Source of the DNA: Glandiceps talaboti
Lineage: Eukaryota > Hemichordata > Enteropneusta > Spengelidae
Assembly: GCF_964340395.1 (NCBI RefSeq)
Contig: NC_135556.1
Location: forward strand, 14,583,910 to 14,616,409
Length of the DNA: 32,500 nucleotides
Direction: 5' to 3'
Positions 23,367 through 32,500 of this stretch are shown in pieces (the stretch's first letter is position 1; every line of letters starts with the position of its first letter). The position numbers and the translations under genes were made by a program. Below the pieces are notes generated by a model. It searched no databases. It saw nothing but the letters and a program-made list of their open reading frames with translations, and was not told the DNA's origin.

Positions 23367-23897
23367 TCGTAGTTAACGAGTGTGAAGCCACCATCATATT
23401 CATATTCATATTCAGTTTCAAACGTTCTCCTCTAGGCTCAATCTGAATATGATGATGGCTTCACACGTTCATCATCAGATTCGAAGTCTTCCGAATGGGT
23501 ACGAACGCGAGTTCGTCAAATCACGTAAAACCGTCATTGGCAGGTTGAAATCGTGCGATTGTGATTGCTTTCACTTGAATTGCATGGATTTGCATGCTCC
23601 ATATTATGGTCCACGACAAAAGTATCACGCTGCAAATTGGATACTCTGGCAAAAATAAAAAGGGAGCATGCAAATCCATGCAATTCAAGTGAGAAGTAAT
23701 CACAATCGCATGATTTCAAACCGCCAATGAAGGATTTGTGTGATTTGACGAACTCGCGTTCGTGCCCATTCGGAAGACTTCGAATCTGATGATGAACGTG
23801 TGAAGCCATCATCATATTCAGATTGAGCCTAGAGGTGAACGTTTGAAACTGAATATGAATATGAATATGATGGTGGCTTCACACTCGTTCGTAGTTA
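23367..23897. mobile_element. Foldback (long-inverted-repeat) DNA transposon with 9-bp TSD
   Basis: The direct repeat TCGTAGTTA at 23367-23375 and 23889-23897 flanks a 513-bp element. The element begins ACGAGTGTGAAG and ends CTTCACACTCGT. Its arms (23376-23600 and 23663-23888) are about 95% identical inverted copies, with roughly ten substitutions and one indel, separated by a 62-bp spacer. Each arm holds its own inner inverted repeat; in the left arm this is 23380-23402 against 23444-23466. The two arms can therefore pair with each other or each fold separately. Nine-base duplications with long inverted arms fit Mutator-like (MULE) or FB-type foldback elements. No transposase is encoded, so it would be non-autonomous. 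Mirror-image ORFs on both strands are a consequence of the symmetry. Confidence 0.88.
23601..23662. other. Central spacer of the foldback element
   Basis: Unpaired 62-bp sequence between the two arms; no coding or regulatory content was recognised. Confidence 0.75.
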
Positions 23898-23906
23898 AAC
23901 CTAGTC

Positions 23907-23919
23907 TGACCTTTGACCT
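23907..23919 (-). promoter_or_regulatory. Perfect DR1 nuclear-receptor motif
   Basis: The minus strand reads AGGTCAAAGGTCA, an exact DR1. On the plus strand a further TTTGAC follows, so part of a third half site is present. It starts ten bases beyond the foldback target duplication. Binding is inferred from the motif only. Confidence 0.3.
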
Positions 23920-25362
23920 TTGACGCCCTGTTGTCAGTTCTAGGGATGCCTAATCTTTTAATGGATGTTTTCTGTATTTCTAATTAACAGGAGGATTATG
24001 CAAGAAAAAAAGCTTTCGTCATACCAGCCGATTCATGAAAACTGTATAATGCATATATCTATGCATCGGTGATCATAATACGTTTATGAATATATTATAC
24101 ACTTAAGTCGTTAACTTATGTTAAGGTTCGCGCTCATTTGTATGTTTTTCTCGGAATAAATGTATATTTTTTTTCGATTCCTCCAGAAGATCGGATATTA
24201 TTTTGGTGTTAGCGTGTAATAAACGCGATTTTCTATGTTCACGAATTTAATGTATGATATGGCCATGTATACGATACTTGATGACAAACAGGATACAGCC
24301 AATCGTAATCATGTTATAATATAGATGTAAAATGAATGCATGAATGAGTCAACAGAGAAAAAGTGTGGTCGACCTCGCCGTAATGGAGAGCACGTGAAAT
24401 GTGCTCGAGGAATTTTTTTTTTAAATTAATAGCGTCCTAGCCAGAGATCCGGATAGCTTTCAATACCATAGAATCATCATATACTATACGTACGCCACAT
24501 ACAATAGAGCGTGTAGATTCTCTTCGCGTATCACCCATGCAATGTAAACATGCACTGTTTTTTATCGTGCTGTTAGCTGAAAAAAAAAAACGTCTATTCA
24601 AACCATTCTCAAAGAGTTGGGGGCTTTTTAACACTTTCTGAATATACAGGTATTACTAATACTATTCGATATCCCCGTAAATGCCGTTGTGATTACTTTC
24701 TTAGTGTTTGTCATTGTAGCAATTGAGCACCATTCCGTACAGCTGTTTTATTTGAAGTCGATAACCTCTCATCGATTTTTCCCGCGCAAAATGTGATATC
24801 ATGTCTCACTTGTGGCGGGCAATAAAAAAACGTCTTAACGAATGGTATCGACGAGGATTCCACTTGTAACCTCTGTTGTTGACATTTTGTTCCGCGATTA
24901 TTATGCTGTTCATTGTCGTGATTATGGCACAATTTTACGTTTTAATAGTTTTTAGTCAAATAGAAATGCTCATATTTTCAGGACTAGGAATATTTGAGTC
25001 TGTGTTGCTGACGACAGAGAGTGGGTGCTGATTCAGATATACTATACAGTGTTAATTTCATGTCAATAGTCGTCCATTTCATTTCATTTCATGTATATGT
25101 ATATTTCATGTATATCGTAGTCTGCATGGAACGATCAATATATATTTACGACCTAGCGCTTCTTGACCGAAACATCGCCAATATCCGCCATATTTAATTT
25201 TGCCCACTTGCTATTTCACAATATTGTCGATGTGGAACAAATACATCTAAGTGAAAGTATATAATTTATTTCAATTTCCCCCCCGACATGGCGGGTATTA
25301 TTACACGGTTCAAACCAGTAATTAGTGTCTATTGTACAAGTTCCCTGCCACTTTATTTTCAT
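23920..25362. other. Non-coding DNA, probable CNG-gene intron
   Basis: The part nearest the CNG exon must be intron if that gene continues on the minus strand. I looked for later CNG exons (membrane segments, pore, cyclic-nucleotide-binding domain) and saw none. Minus-strand ORFs at 24437-24634 and 24711-24932 do not resemble the channel. Confidence 0.5.
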
Positions 25363-25388
25363 CCTCTCTCTCTCTCTCTCACTCACTC
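25363..25388. repeat. (CT)n tract in the presumed intron
   Basis: A CT run ending in CACTCACTCA lies about 20 bases inside the presumed first intron of the CNG gene. Confidence 0.9.
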
Positions 25389-25411
25389 AGTACTGATGTA
25401 AATTCAACTTA

Positions 25412-25412
25412 C
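25412..25412 (-). other. 5' splice site of the CNG exon
   Basis: On the minus strand the last exon base is 25413 and the intron opens GTAAGT (25412-25407), a full match to the metazoan U1 donor consensus. Confidence 0.8.
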
Positions 25413-25777
25413 CTCATACTTGCCTCTGCGTTCCTTCCTCCGCCGCTATCGTCGAGATTATTCGGTCCGGCCATCGTGAACCTTTCTAAAAACGAATCCG
25501 CCCTTTTGGTTGTCTTTGTCACATCGTTTTTTACCATCCATCCTTTGATGACTTGCACTGTCCTCACAATCCTGCTAAAAGCTCCCCTTCGCTCCTCCGT
25601 CGGTTCCCTATCCGACAACGACGACGATGACGATCCTGTGTCTATTTTTACATCTTCGGCATCCGACTCTTCATTTTCGTCCATAGGTCTTGTACTCACT
25701 GTGTCAACATCTCCACCTTGTTCTAAAATCTCCAATTCCTCGTCCGTGACTCTCTTGCCGGCGCTTGTACTCGCCAT
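25413..25777 (-). CDS. First coding exon of a cyclic-nucleotide-gated channel alpha-type subunit (partial)
   Basis: CNG channels are tetrameric plasma-membrane cation channels opened by cGMP or cAMP in sensory signalling. This exon encodes about 121 residues of the cytoplasmic N-terminus. An acidic, Ser-rich segment (residues 37-57, ending in a five-Ser run) precedes RRGAFSRIVRTVQVIKGW (63-80). ADSFLERF follows (93-100), then a Gly/Asn-rich linker. Vertebrate olfactory CNGA2 has the same order: RGGFRRIVRLVGIIREW, then DSFLERF. In CNGA2 that basic amphipathic segment is the calmodulin-binding region, so calcium-calmodulin control here is plausible but inferred. The start ATG has good Kozak context (A at -3, G at +4). 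Coding ends at a consensus donor, ATGAG|GTAAGT, with intron phase 2. Translation past the donor stops at once, confirming the exon boundary. Membrane segments, pore and cyclic-nucleotide-binding domain must lie on later exons, not found here. Confidence 0.8.
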
Positions 25778-27312
25778 ATTAATTCTTCATTACTATTGTT
25801 TCTAGTTCAATGTTCGTATTTGTCCTCTAGTTCGTCTGTCGGTTACAATCCCTGTCAGCTGAGATCTCCAGAATAGAAGTACTTCATCATGATTTGATCA
25901 TCCTTTTCCTGTTCTTTGAGAGGTTCCCTGTCATCAAATAAATAAAACTGATCAAGTGAAAGTCGTATAAATGACGCCCGCATTTGATGTGTGTTGTCGC
26001 TGCCAGAGGTCCGTATGATGAAGGGATAAGGCAACAACAGTGACTATTCACGTGTCAGTTGACGAACCGTATTATGTACACATTAACTTTACATTTGTTG
26101 CATCAATTTCCATCGCTATATCACTCACTTGTTCTCTGCGATCAATAGCGACACCATCAAATTAAGAAATTTGTAGTAGAAGTCGCGGTTCTGTCGAAGT
26201 GAATGAAGATTGAAATAAGAGGGCGGCTTCATCAAACGATGGCTGTAGTAGCAGTGGAGGTCTTACAGTTGATATTATGTTAACAAGTAAATTTGGTGGG
26301 AAGGAGATGCAAAAATCATTTATATACCTCACGGATCATCAACGCTTGTTGTGAACAGGCTGCTGCATAAAACACTGATGAAACTATGACGATAAACGGC
26401 CACAGTTACAGAAGTCTTACAATTACTGTTTTCTTTCGCAATTAACATATAACAGATTAGGACCAAAGCTAGGGAAATAGTTGGTCTAATAACGTAAAAA
26501 GTAGTTTAAATTTAAAAAAAAAACACGTTTGCTTATGAGTTCTGAAAATCTAACACATGCTAAGGTGAATTAATAAGGTGCCGATGTTGCGTTTCTTTGA
26601 TATACACTCACTGCATATGTCTAATGAAAACGATGCGGATGTACAATTATATTAATACAGTTCGCACTTTTGGGAGCTAATCAAAAGTGATATTCTTTAA
26701 ATTAAACTCATTTTTCAGCGACCTGCTTTAACTTTTTTTTGTCTGCGATAATCATCGCTTTGGCGCGTTGTCGTGTAGCCTTCTTAGCCTATGATTAAGG
26801 CATAAATGATGTGTGTGTATCGTAAAATGTGTAATATTTGATGACAGACGGTGGCATCAGCAGTTATTTTACTGTTCGTGATTTTGAGCTAAACCCCCCC
26901 AGGGCTTTGAAATGCTTAATCGAGGACAGTAGTACTCACGATGTACAGGTCACCGTTCGTTCTAAAGCATCACTTTCATTTCACATGATGTATATGTCCA
27001 TCTCATCAGATGAAAATACGGGGCTTTGAATCATGGGTAATTGTCAATTTTCACATCAAGATCATATTTCCCCAGTGGATCGTATCGTTTCTAATGTACC
27101 ATTATATTATATAACATCAACGTATGAAATAGACATGAATATTGTTCATTATGAAAAGGACATTAGCTGCGACAGACAGACCTCATTATTATCCTTTCTA
27201 TCGCGTATTTCATTTGATGATGATGTGGATAAAAACTAGTAGTGAAAGAAAAATGGGGCAATGGCAACGTCTTGTATAATATAAATAATTCTTTTGATTT
27301 GTCAGTAATTTG
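25778..27312. other. Upstream region of the CNG exon; no other gene recognised
   Basis: This should contain the 5' UTR and promoter of the minus-strand CNG gene, or a 5' UTR intron. E-boxes CAGCTG (near 25857) and CACGTG (26049-26054) are present, but no clear core promoter was identified. The ORF at 27033-27239 (starting MGNC) is unrecognised. Confidence 0.4.
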
Positions 27313-27405
27313 TCAAAATGATTTCTCAAGCAGGTCCATATAGTATGTATGTATGTATGTATGTATGTATGTATGTATGTATGTATGTATGTATGTATGT
27401 ATGTA

Positions 27406-27452
<47 letters not shown>

Positions 27453-27490
27453 ACGTATGTATTATGTATGTGTCTGCGTTATATACCTTC
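27313..27490 (+). mobile_element. TATG-tailed element, copy 2
   Basis: The block beginning TCAAAATGATTTCTCAAGC is identical to that at 21332 except for one base before TATAG. It runs into (TATG)n then (TCTG)n at 27344-27452. The TGTCTGCGTTAT at 27471 weakly matches 21601. The right end is uncertain. Confidence 0.6.
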
Positions 27491-27971
27491 CTATTGTAAA
27501 TTTATATCTCTTTATGCAAGCCTGTAATGCTAGTATTTTGGGGAATTTATCTAACTGTTTCTATGGCAACAAAAGACGTGACTGTCAAGCTAAACTCATT
27601 CCAAAACGAGTGACCCTGATTTTAATCCCCTGTTTAAGTTAAGTGTACATGCGTATAGTTCATTTTTTCCAAGCCCTCACATGTATCTATTTTTTTATTT
27701 CACAGCAAAGTATCTCGGTACGCGGTGGCCTACAGTACGAACAATAAATTATTAGTATATTTTATTATTATATTAGTTTCATTTTTTTCAACTTGGAACG
27801 TGATAGATAGTACAGTAATTGAGTAACTATCACACAAACAAACAAAACAAACAAACAATAAGGGGTACATCTTCCCAACTAAATTATAATGCATATTTCA
27901 TATCATAGTTATTTTGTAGAAATACTGTTATATTTAAATGTGAATTTGAGGAAAAAAACAATTAGCGCAAA
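27491..27971. other. Non-coding DNA, nothing recognised
   Basis: AT-rich; contains a short AAAC/AAAC-like run near 27835-27858. Confidence 0.5.
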
Positions 27972-27981
27972 ACGCGCGCGC

Positions 27982-28024
<43 letters not shown>
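27972..28024. repeat. CG run followed by (ACA)n trinucleotide repeat
   Basis: An alternating CG stretch of about nine bases, a possible Z-DNA former, abuts about 14 ACA units. Confidence 0.95.
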
Positions 28025-29498
28025 AACGACAGTGTATTCTTCAAAGATGTACTCCTATTTCTCAGTTTTGCCTGAAGAAAAAATAAATTATTTTAATCAT
28101 TCCAATCATTTTTAATCAATGTTCCCATTGCTGCAGTACGTTCTAATTTGCATAATCTATCTGTACGAAGAAAGAGAAATATGATTGCTATTTCTAGTTT
28201 GGATTGAAATTTACCAACCAACAATGAAAGTGGTGTAATTCCCATCGTCTGTGTCAACGTTGACGTTATAAACGCAATTAACACTTTCGATACATTGGTA
28301 CAGCTTCCTCGGGGCATAGCATTCCATTTCGTAAAAAAACAGACAATAAACCAAGGACACTATAGCAAAGTACGTTATATATCAGTCAACCGTCAACGTT
28401 CATTATTTCAACAACGAACACGGTTCGTCTGGGATTGATATTACAGTATGGTGTTTTCGGCTTACAAAGATCAGGATCAAAACGTAGAGGTATAGATGTC
28501 GACCTTGTTCCATTTTATGGTTATATGGCCGTGGGTAGTTTGTTTTGTTTGTTTGTTTGCTATGTGATTACTTGTAATAGTGTTGCGTTGATTTGTATTT
28601 CGTTATTTTAGTAGGCCATGAGTCTATGTGAAAGGGAACAGTAGCAACAGAAGAAGATGAATGCCAAATACCCAATGTAAACTCACCTAGTATCATCTGT
28701 TTTACCCGCATTTCAGTATGATGTTCTGTCCTTAATTCAGTAAATTTACTTACTGATATTCTAACCATGGAAGTATCTACTTCTTTGCTCTAACTATACC
28801 GAAGGCGAGACACAGGAAATCGAATTTTTCCCACCGAGAATTTATTTCGTAGCAATCGCTTCGTTGTAGCCTTCAATTCGATTCATTACATGACATTGTA
28901 TTGAAACAGAGAAGTACTTGCAGTTAAAAAAGGGTAAAACTCGAAAAAGTGTTTTACCTTCTCGTCCTTCTTGAACTACTTTTCTTAGTTATGGACTCAA
29001 TTTGGTGTGCTGTCGTGAGTCTGTTTTCTCCTGCTGTGCCGTGTTTTTGCTGTCGATATGTTGCGTGTACCAACAAATCATTAATACAACCATTATTCAT
29101 ATTGCATAATTAACACACAACATGAGGTTTGTGAACTACGTACGTGTATCCATTGTTTGTATGCATCACTTTCAACAGTGTCACCTACTCTACCAATTAC
29201 AATGTTTACATAACGTATATTATTATTACACACATGGACCATGTGGATAGGGATCCCTTTGTGTCCTGCACCGCATGCTGTTCATGTAAATTTATATTAT
29301 TAATAATAATAACAATTTCTGGTTTTTGTCTAACTGAACTGTACCATCTCCATGTCCCGGTTCGATTAAGAAATAAAGCGTCTCCCATGTTGAGTTTAGC
29401 TTATCATAACAATGTTCACTGAAGTTATGAAATCATAATTTATACTCGCAACCTCATTTCCGCCATCTTTAGAAATCTGCGTGCCATATGCATGATAT
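28025..29498. other. AT-rich non-coding DNA
   Basis: No gene was supported. A 12-bp palindrome GTCAACGTTGAC lies at 28253-28264. Confidence 0.5.
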
Positions 29499-29516
29499 TA
29501 AGCCCCTCGGGGCTTA
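29499..29516. repeat. GC-rich hairpin TAAGCCCC-TC-GGGGCTTA
   Basis: An 8-bp perfect stem with a 2-base centre in AT-rich DNA. It could be the terminal hairpin of a Helitron-like remnant, but no matching left end was found. Confidence 0.4.
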
Positions 29517-30675
29517 TACTCGTACGAACTCTGTGTCACTTAGGAGAAGGGGGATTTTAACTTCCGTGAAAATCAATTAAGATTTCATCTCTTCCAATAT
29601 TTCAATGACAAAAGCAGTGACTGTCATCGTTTCTTTTATAAACACTGAAATTCGTTGGTTCGTCGAAAATCTGCATATGTGAACTCTTTTTGATTTGCGT
29701 AGCTTAGCTGATAATGTAAACCGGTATAAATCACGGAATGAACACTCCCGACGAGAGGATACGAGATACTGTGTTGAGAACACTGTCAATTTCGTGGTTC
29801 TCAGGTGTTCACAGTCACTATGAATTTATTTGTTAATTTATCAAATTACTCGCTGTACTGTGTTGTAGTGTTGGAAATGTATACGATTTGCCGGCGTTTT
29901 GTCGTCAACATACTCACAGCTCCCTAAAGAACAAAATCTAATCCGATTTGAAGATGCATGGTGTTCAATCACAAGCTTTACAAAAAGTCATCTCGGAGGA
30001 GGTAGAAAAAAATGACTACCGTTGTCTTGACAACGGTTCACATTGTCAAATCACTGACACAGTAGTGTAATTTCGGTTGTACCATATTCATTTTCGAACC
30101 GCTAGTCATTAGATATAACCATATTTCTTTTTCTTGATTGCGTTATTTCGAGGTTTCGTAGCTTTCTCATTTTCTTCAACATTTGAGACTTACCCTATAA
30201 GTTGACAATAGAGTGGATATGATAGGAAAAAGACATTACACGTAGACGTAATTTCAGGTTGAACTTCAGTGAAGAGACTGGAATGATGTCAACGACAGTC
30301 TCCCATCACCTCTAAAGTATTGCTAACGTATCTAATCAGTCAATAGCTTGTATTAGGGGAAGCTACTGATGGTACGACTACATGATAGATATCCTGTACT
30401 TCGACAAAAGATTTCGACTAGTTTTCGTTTTTTAAATTCGTTATCCGAAAAACAATTTTAGAAATCTTATATCAGACTCTTGTTGCGATCCCAGATGGAT
30501 ATTTTCTATACAGCAGTGTTATGTATTGGGGTTTGCCCTGTCTTAGTGTTATGTATTGGGTTTTGTTCCGTCGTAGTATTATGAACAAATGTACATAATG
30601 AGAGTTGTGACAAATGTTATGTGAGATGTCACGTCGTGTTTGGGGAGTGCAGTGCCGTGTATATTGTGATGTAGA
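29517..30675. other. AT-rich non-coding DNA
   Basis: No gene was supported. A 20-bp interrupted palindrome, ACCGTTGTC-TT-GACAACGGT, lies at 30018-30037 and contains Myb-like CCGTTG/CAACGG cores. Confidence 0.5.
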
Positions 30676-30760
30676 GTGTGGTGTGGTGTGGTGTGGTGTG
30701 GTGTGGTGTGGTGTGGTGTGGTGTAGTGTAGTGTAGTGTAGTGTAGTGTAGTGTAGTGTA
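30676..30760. repeat. Pentanucleotide array (GTGTG)n then (GTGTA)n
   Basis: About nine GTGTG units switch at about 30721 to about eight GTGTA units. Degenerate GTGTAGTG-like sequence extends on both sides, from about 30630 to 30840, suggesting an older and wider array. Confidence 0.95.
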
Positions 30761-31252
30761 ATGCAGACTGAGTGTATTGTACATGTAGCGTGTCATTTTG
30801 TCGTGTAGTGTCATGTCGTGTAGTGTAGTGCAGTGCCATGTATTATGTAGGGCATAATAATTGTTATACGACCTCATTTTGTGGCGATGGTCTCGTTGAA
30901 ATATATTTGTTTCTTTGATTGACATGTTATATCGCAATAAAACGCTGTAACATGACAGTCCGACACGCAAACACATATCTCCCATAACGAGAACGTTGCT
31001 TATATAAATCCATGTCACAACAAAACCCACTGTCGTTTAGACGTGGTTTAGTGCTGATAAATGAACGTACTGTATATAACACAAGTTAGTTGGTTTTACG
31101 TCAACAATACTCTAGCAAAAACAATTGACTATGGATTGAAGCAAAACTAGAGTTTACACATGTAACTTTTCACTTTCATTTTGTAGACGATATGTTTACA
31201 TGGATTTTGTATGGAAGGACTTTTTGGAGAAAGCTACTTTTGTGACATGTTT
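30761..31252. other. Non-coding DNA
   Basis: The first 80 bases are decayed pentanucleotide repeat; nothing is recognised in the rest. Confidence 0.5.
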
Positions 31253-31680
31253 AGGGGCGAGATCAATAGGTCATTGTTGGATAACACCCCTCCCCTCATA
31301 TTCTTATAGTTAGGCCTAAGACCACCGACCCCACCCCTTATACTAAATGTTGCCCAAAATTGAAAATTATTTCAAACAGCATATCAATTTCAAATCTGTG
31401 TAGTAGTATGTAGTTCTATGAATATAAAGCCAGTATGTAGCAGAGGCAACACACTTTATATTATTGCAGTGATATGCATTTACTACATGTATGGCGAAAA
31501 TTCTTCCATTCCTCAATTTGATGACATTTTTTATAAAACATTTGTATTTAGGGATACAAAACAGATCCATTACAAATAAAATTGTTTTTGTAGGATGAGA
31601 ACTAAAATGGCTCAACCCCCATCCACAAAGTCAAAGAATTTTTTAAAATCCTAAATTGAACTATTGATCTCGCCCCTTTA
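31253..31680. mobile_element. MITE-like element with inverted ends
   Basis: GGGGCGAGATCAATAG at the left and CTATTGATCTCGCCCC at the right are perfect inverted copies. Pairing extends inward imperfectly to about 30 bp. The enclosed sequence is about 430 bp, AT-rich and without a transposase. Flanking bases are TTTA on the left and TTTAA on the right, compatible with a TA or a degraded TTAA target duplication, so the superfamily is unresolved. Confidence 0.7.
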
Positions 31681-32500
31681 ACTTCCAAAATATCACATAT
31701 ATGTATTCTTCATTCTTAATTTGAGTCTTTCGTCTTAACATACGCGTATTTTATCCACCGTGGTTTGTCGAAGGATTGTGTTCATTTCATTTCATTTCAT
31801 TTCACTAAGCGAAATATACATTGTGTATATGCTGCGTCCTGGGGCCTATGTAGCTATCCTTATTAATATTTCAATAGATTCTATACGGAATGAAATGTAC
31901 ATAATATCCCCCATCATGTGTGATCATCAACATCAGTGATAGAATTGCAATGGCACAGACGGAGATTAATTTGTATTGCTGTAAAACCGAGAGTAGCATC
32001 TGTCGTTTCAAAATGGTGTTCGACAGCTCGTCGAAAATACGGCCTCATTGTCATGTTCTGAAAAACTAAATTAAAATCAAATCAGAAATACTGGTAGCTG
32101 AAAATCGGAGAAAATACATGAAATATTCAAAGGAAATGATAATATATATGCCTTACCTTAACAAGGAGTCTCCTAGTCGTTGCTTGACACTGTTCACGCG
32201 GTGTACTTTTGCTGATGCGTGTGTCACGGTAAATAATTGAACAGGGAAAAAAATCTTTTCTTCCCCTCCTGAACGTATGTCCTATCTGTAAGGTTATTAC
32301 CACACTGGAAAAATAGATTTATACAGTGCCTTTTTGTAGTACTTTTTGATGACAATTATGAAAATAATGGTTGCGAAAGAGAAGTTATACAGCCAACTCC
32401 GTCGGAATTATCCTCACAGTGTACGTGTCTCTTTGTAATATATGTTTCCACGCAAAACAAGCAAGCGCGTGATGGAGATGCCGGATTTTCTGCCGGAAGA
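31681..32500. other. Non-coding DNA with a short (TTTCA)n run
   Basis: A TTTCA pentanucleotide run lies at 31781-31804. A similar, shorter run occurs near 25077-25095. No gene was recognised up to the window end. Confidence 0.5.

Noticed and set aside
23449-23815. Two similar ORFs on opposite strands (MMMASHVHHQIRSLPNG)
   Set aside because: They mirror each other because they lie in the inverted arms of the foldback element; similarity is not evidence of a protein.
25332-25805. 157-codon plus-strand ORF
   Set aside because: It is the antisense shadow of the CNG exon, rich in Ser/Leu with no domain of its own.
26160-26215. Minus-strand peptide RDFYYKF resembling the start of CNG membrane segment S1
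   Set aside because: It lies upstream of the first exon in the gene's direction and has no further similarity; treated as chance.
27033-27239. ORF beginning MGNC, suggestive of a myristoylated protein
   Set aside because: The four-residue match is weak, there is no domain, and no gene structure supports it.
29355-29366. GGTTCGATT resembling a tRNA B box, and TTCGATCC near 18268
   Set aside because: No matching A box, acceptor stem or cloverleaf could be placed around either.
30579-31030. ORFs rich in HYTTLHYTT/HHTTP
   Set aside because: Translation of the pentanucleotide array.

Overview
This is AT-rich nuclear DNA from a multicellular animal, most likely a marine invertebrate. The basis is long AT-rich non-coding stretches, abundant tetranucleotide microsatellites, several non-autonomous transposon remnants, and one exon with a canonical splice donor whose protein matches an animal ion-channel family. 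The phylum cannot be fixed from the sequence. The 6.8-8.4 kb element resembles the pearl/Helentron-like elements known from bivalves, but related elements occur in other animals.

Coding content is very low. The only confident coding feature is on the minus strand at 25413-25777. It is the first coding exon of a cyclic-nucleotide-gated (CNG) channel alpha-type subunit, ending at a consensus donor, so the rest of the gene should run toward lower coordinates through large introns. I found no second exon. A 108-codon ORF at 575-901 (+) with a good Kozak context is a possible orphan gene or exon.

Layout: 0.6-0.9 kb, orphan ORF. 1-6.6 kb, mostly featureless AT-rich DNA with two perfect 18-bp palindromes built from transcription-factor-like sites. 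6.77-8.38 kb, a composite Helentron-like element with inverted ends, degenerate ~100-150 bp tandem monomers, an (ACAG)n tract and a 3' hairpin. 10.0-10.3 kb, a G-rich tract plus (CA)n. 12.05-12.25 kb, a promoter-like cluster (X-box, CRE, CCAAT). 14.95-16.87 kb, a 25-bp minisatellite of about 76.6 copies with no net indel. 17.6-23.0 kb, four large compound microsatellites and an AT cruciform. 23.37-23.90 kb, an intact-looking foldback transposon with 9-bp target duplications and nested hairpins. 25.4-25.8 kb, the CNG exon. 27.3 kb, a second copy of a TATG-tailed element whose first copy is at 21.3 kb. 30.7 kb, a pentanucleotide array. 31.25-31.68 kb, a MITE-like element.

There is no operon-like or multi-gene system. 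The window is best read as intergenic and intronic DNA around the 5' end of a CNG channel gene, colonised by non-autonomous transposons and expanding simple repeats. The most informative features are the structured repeats.
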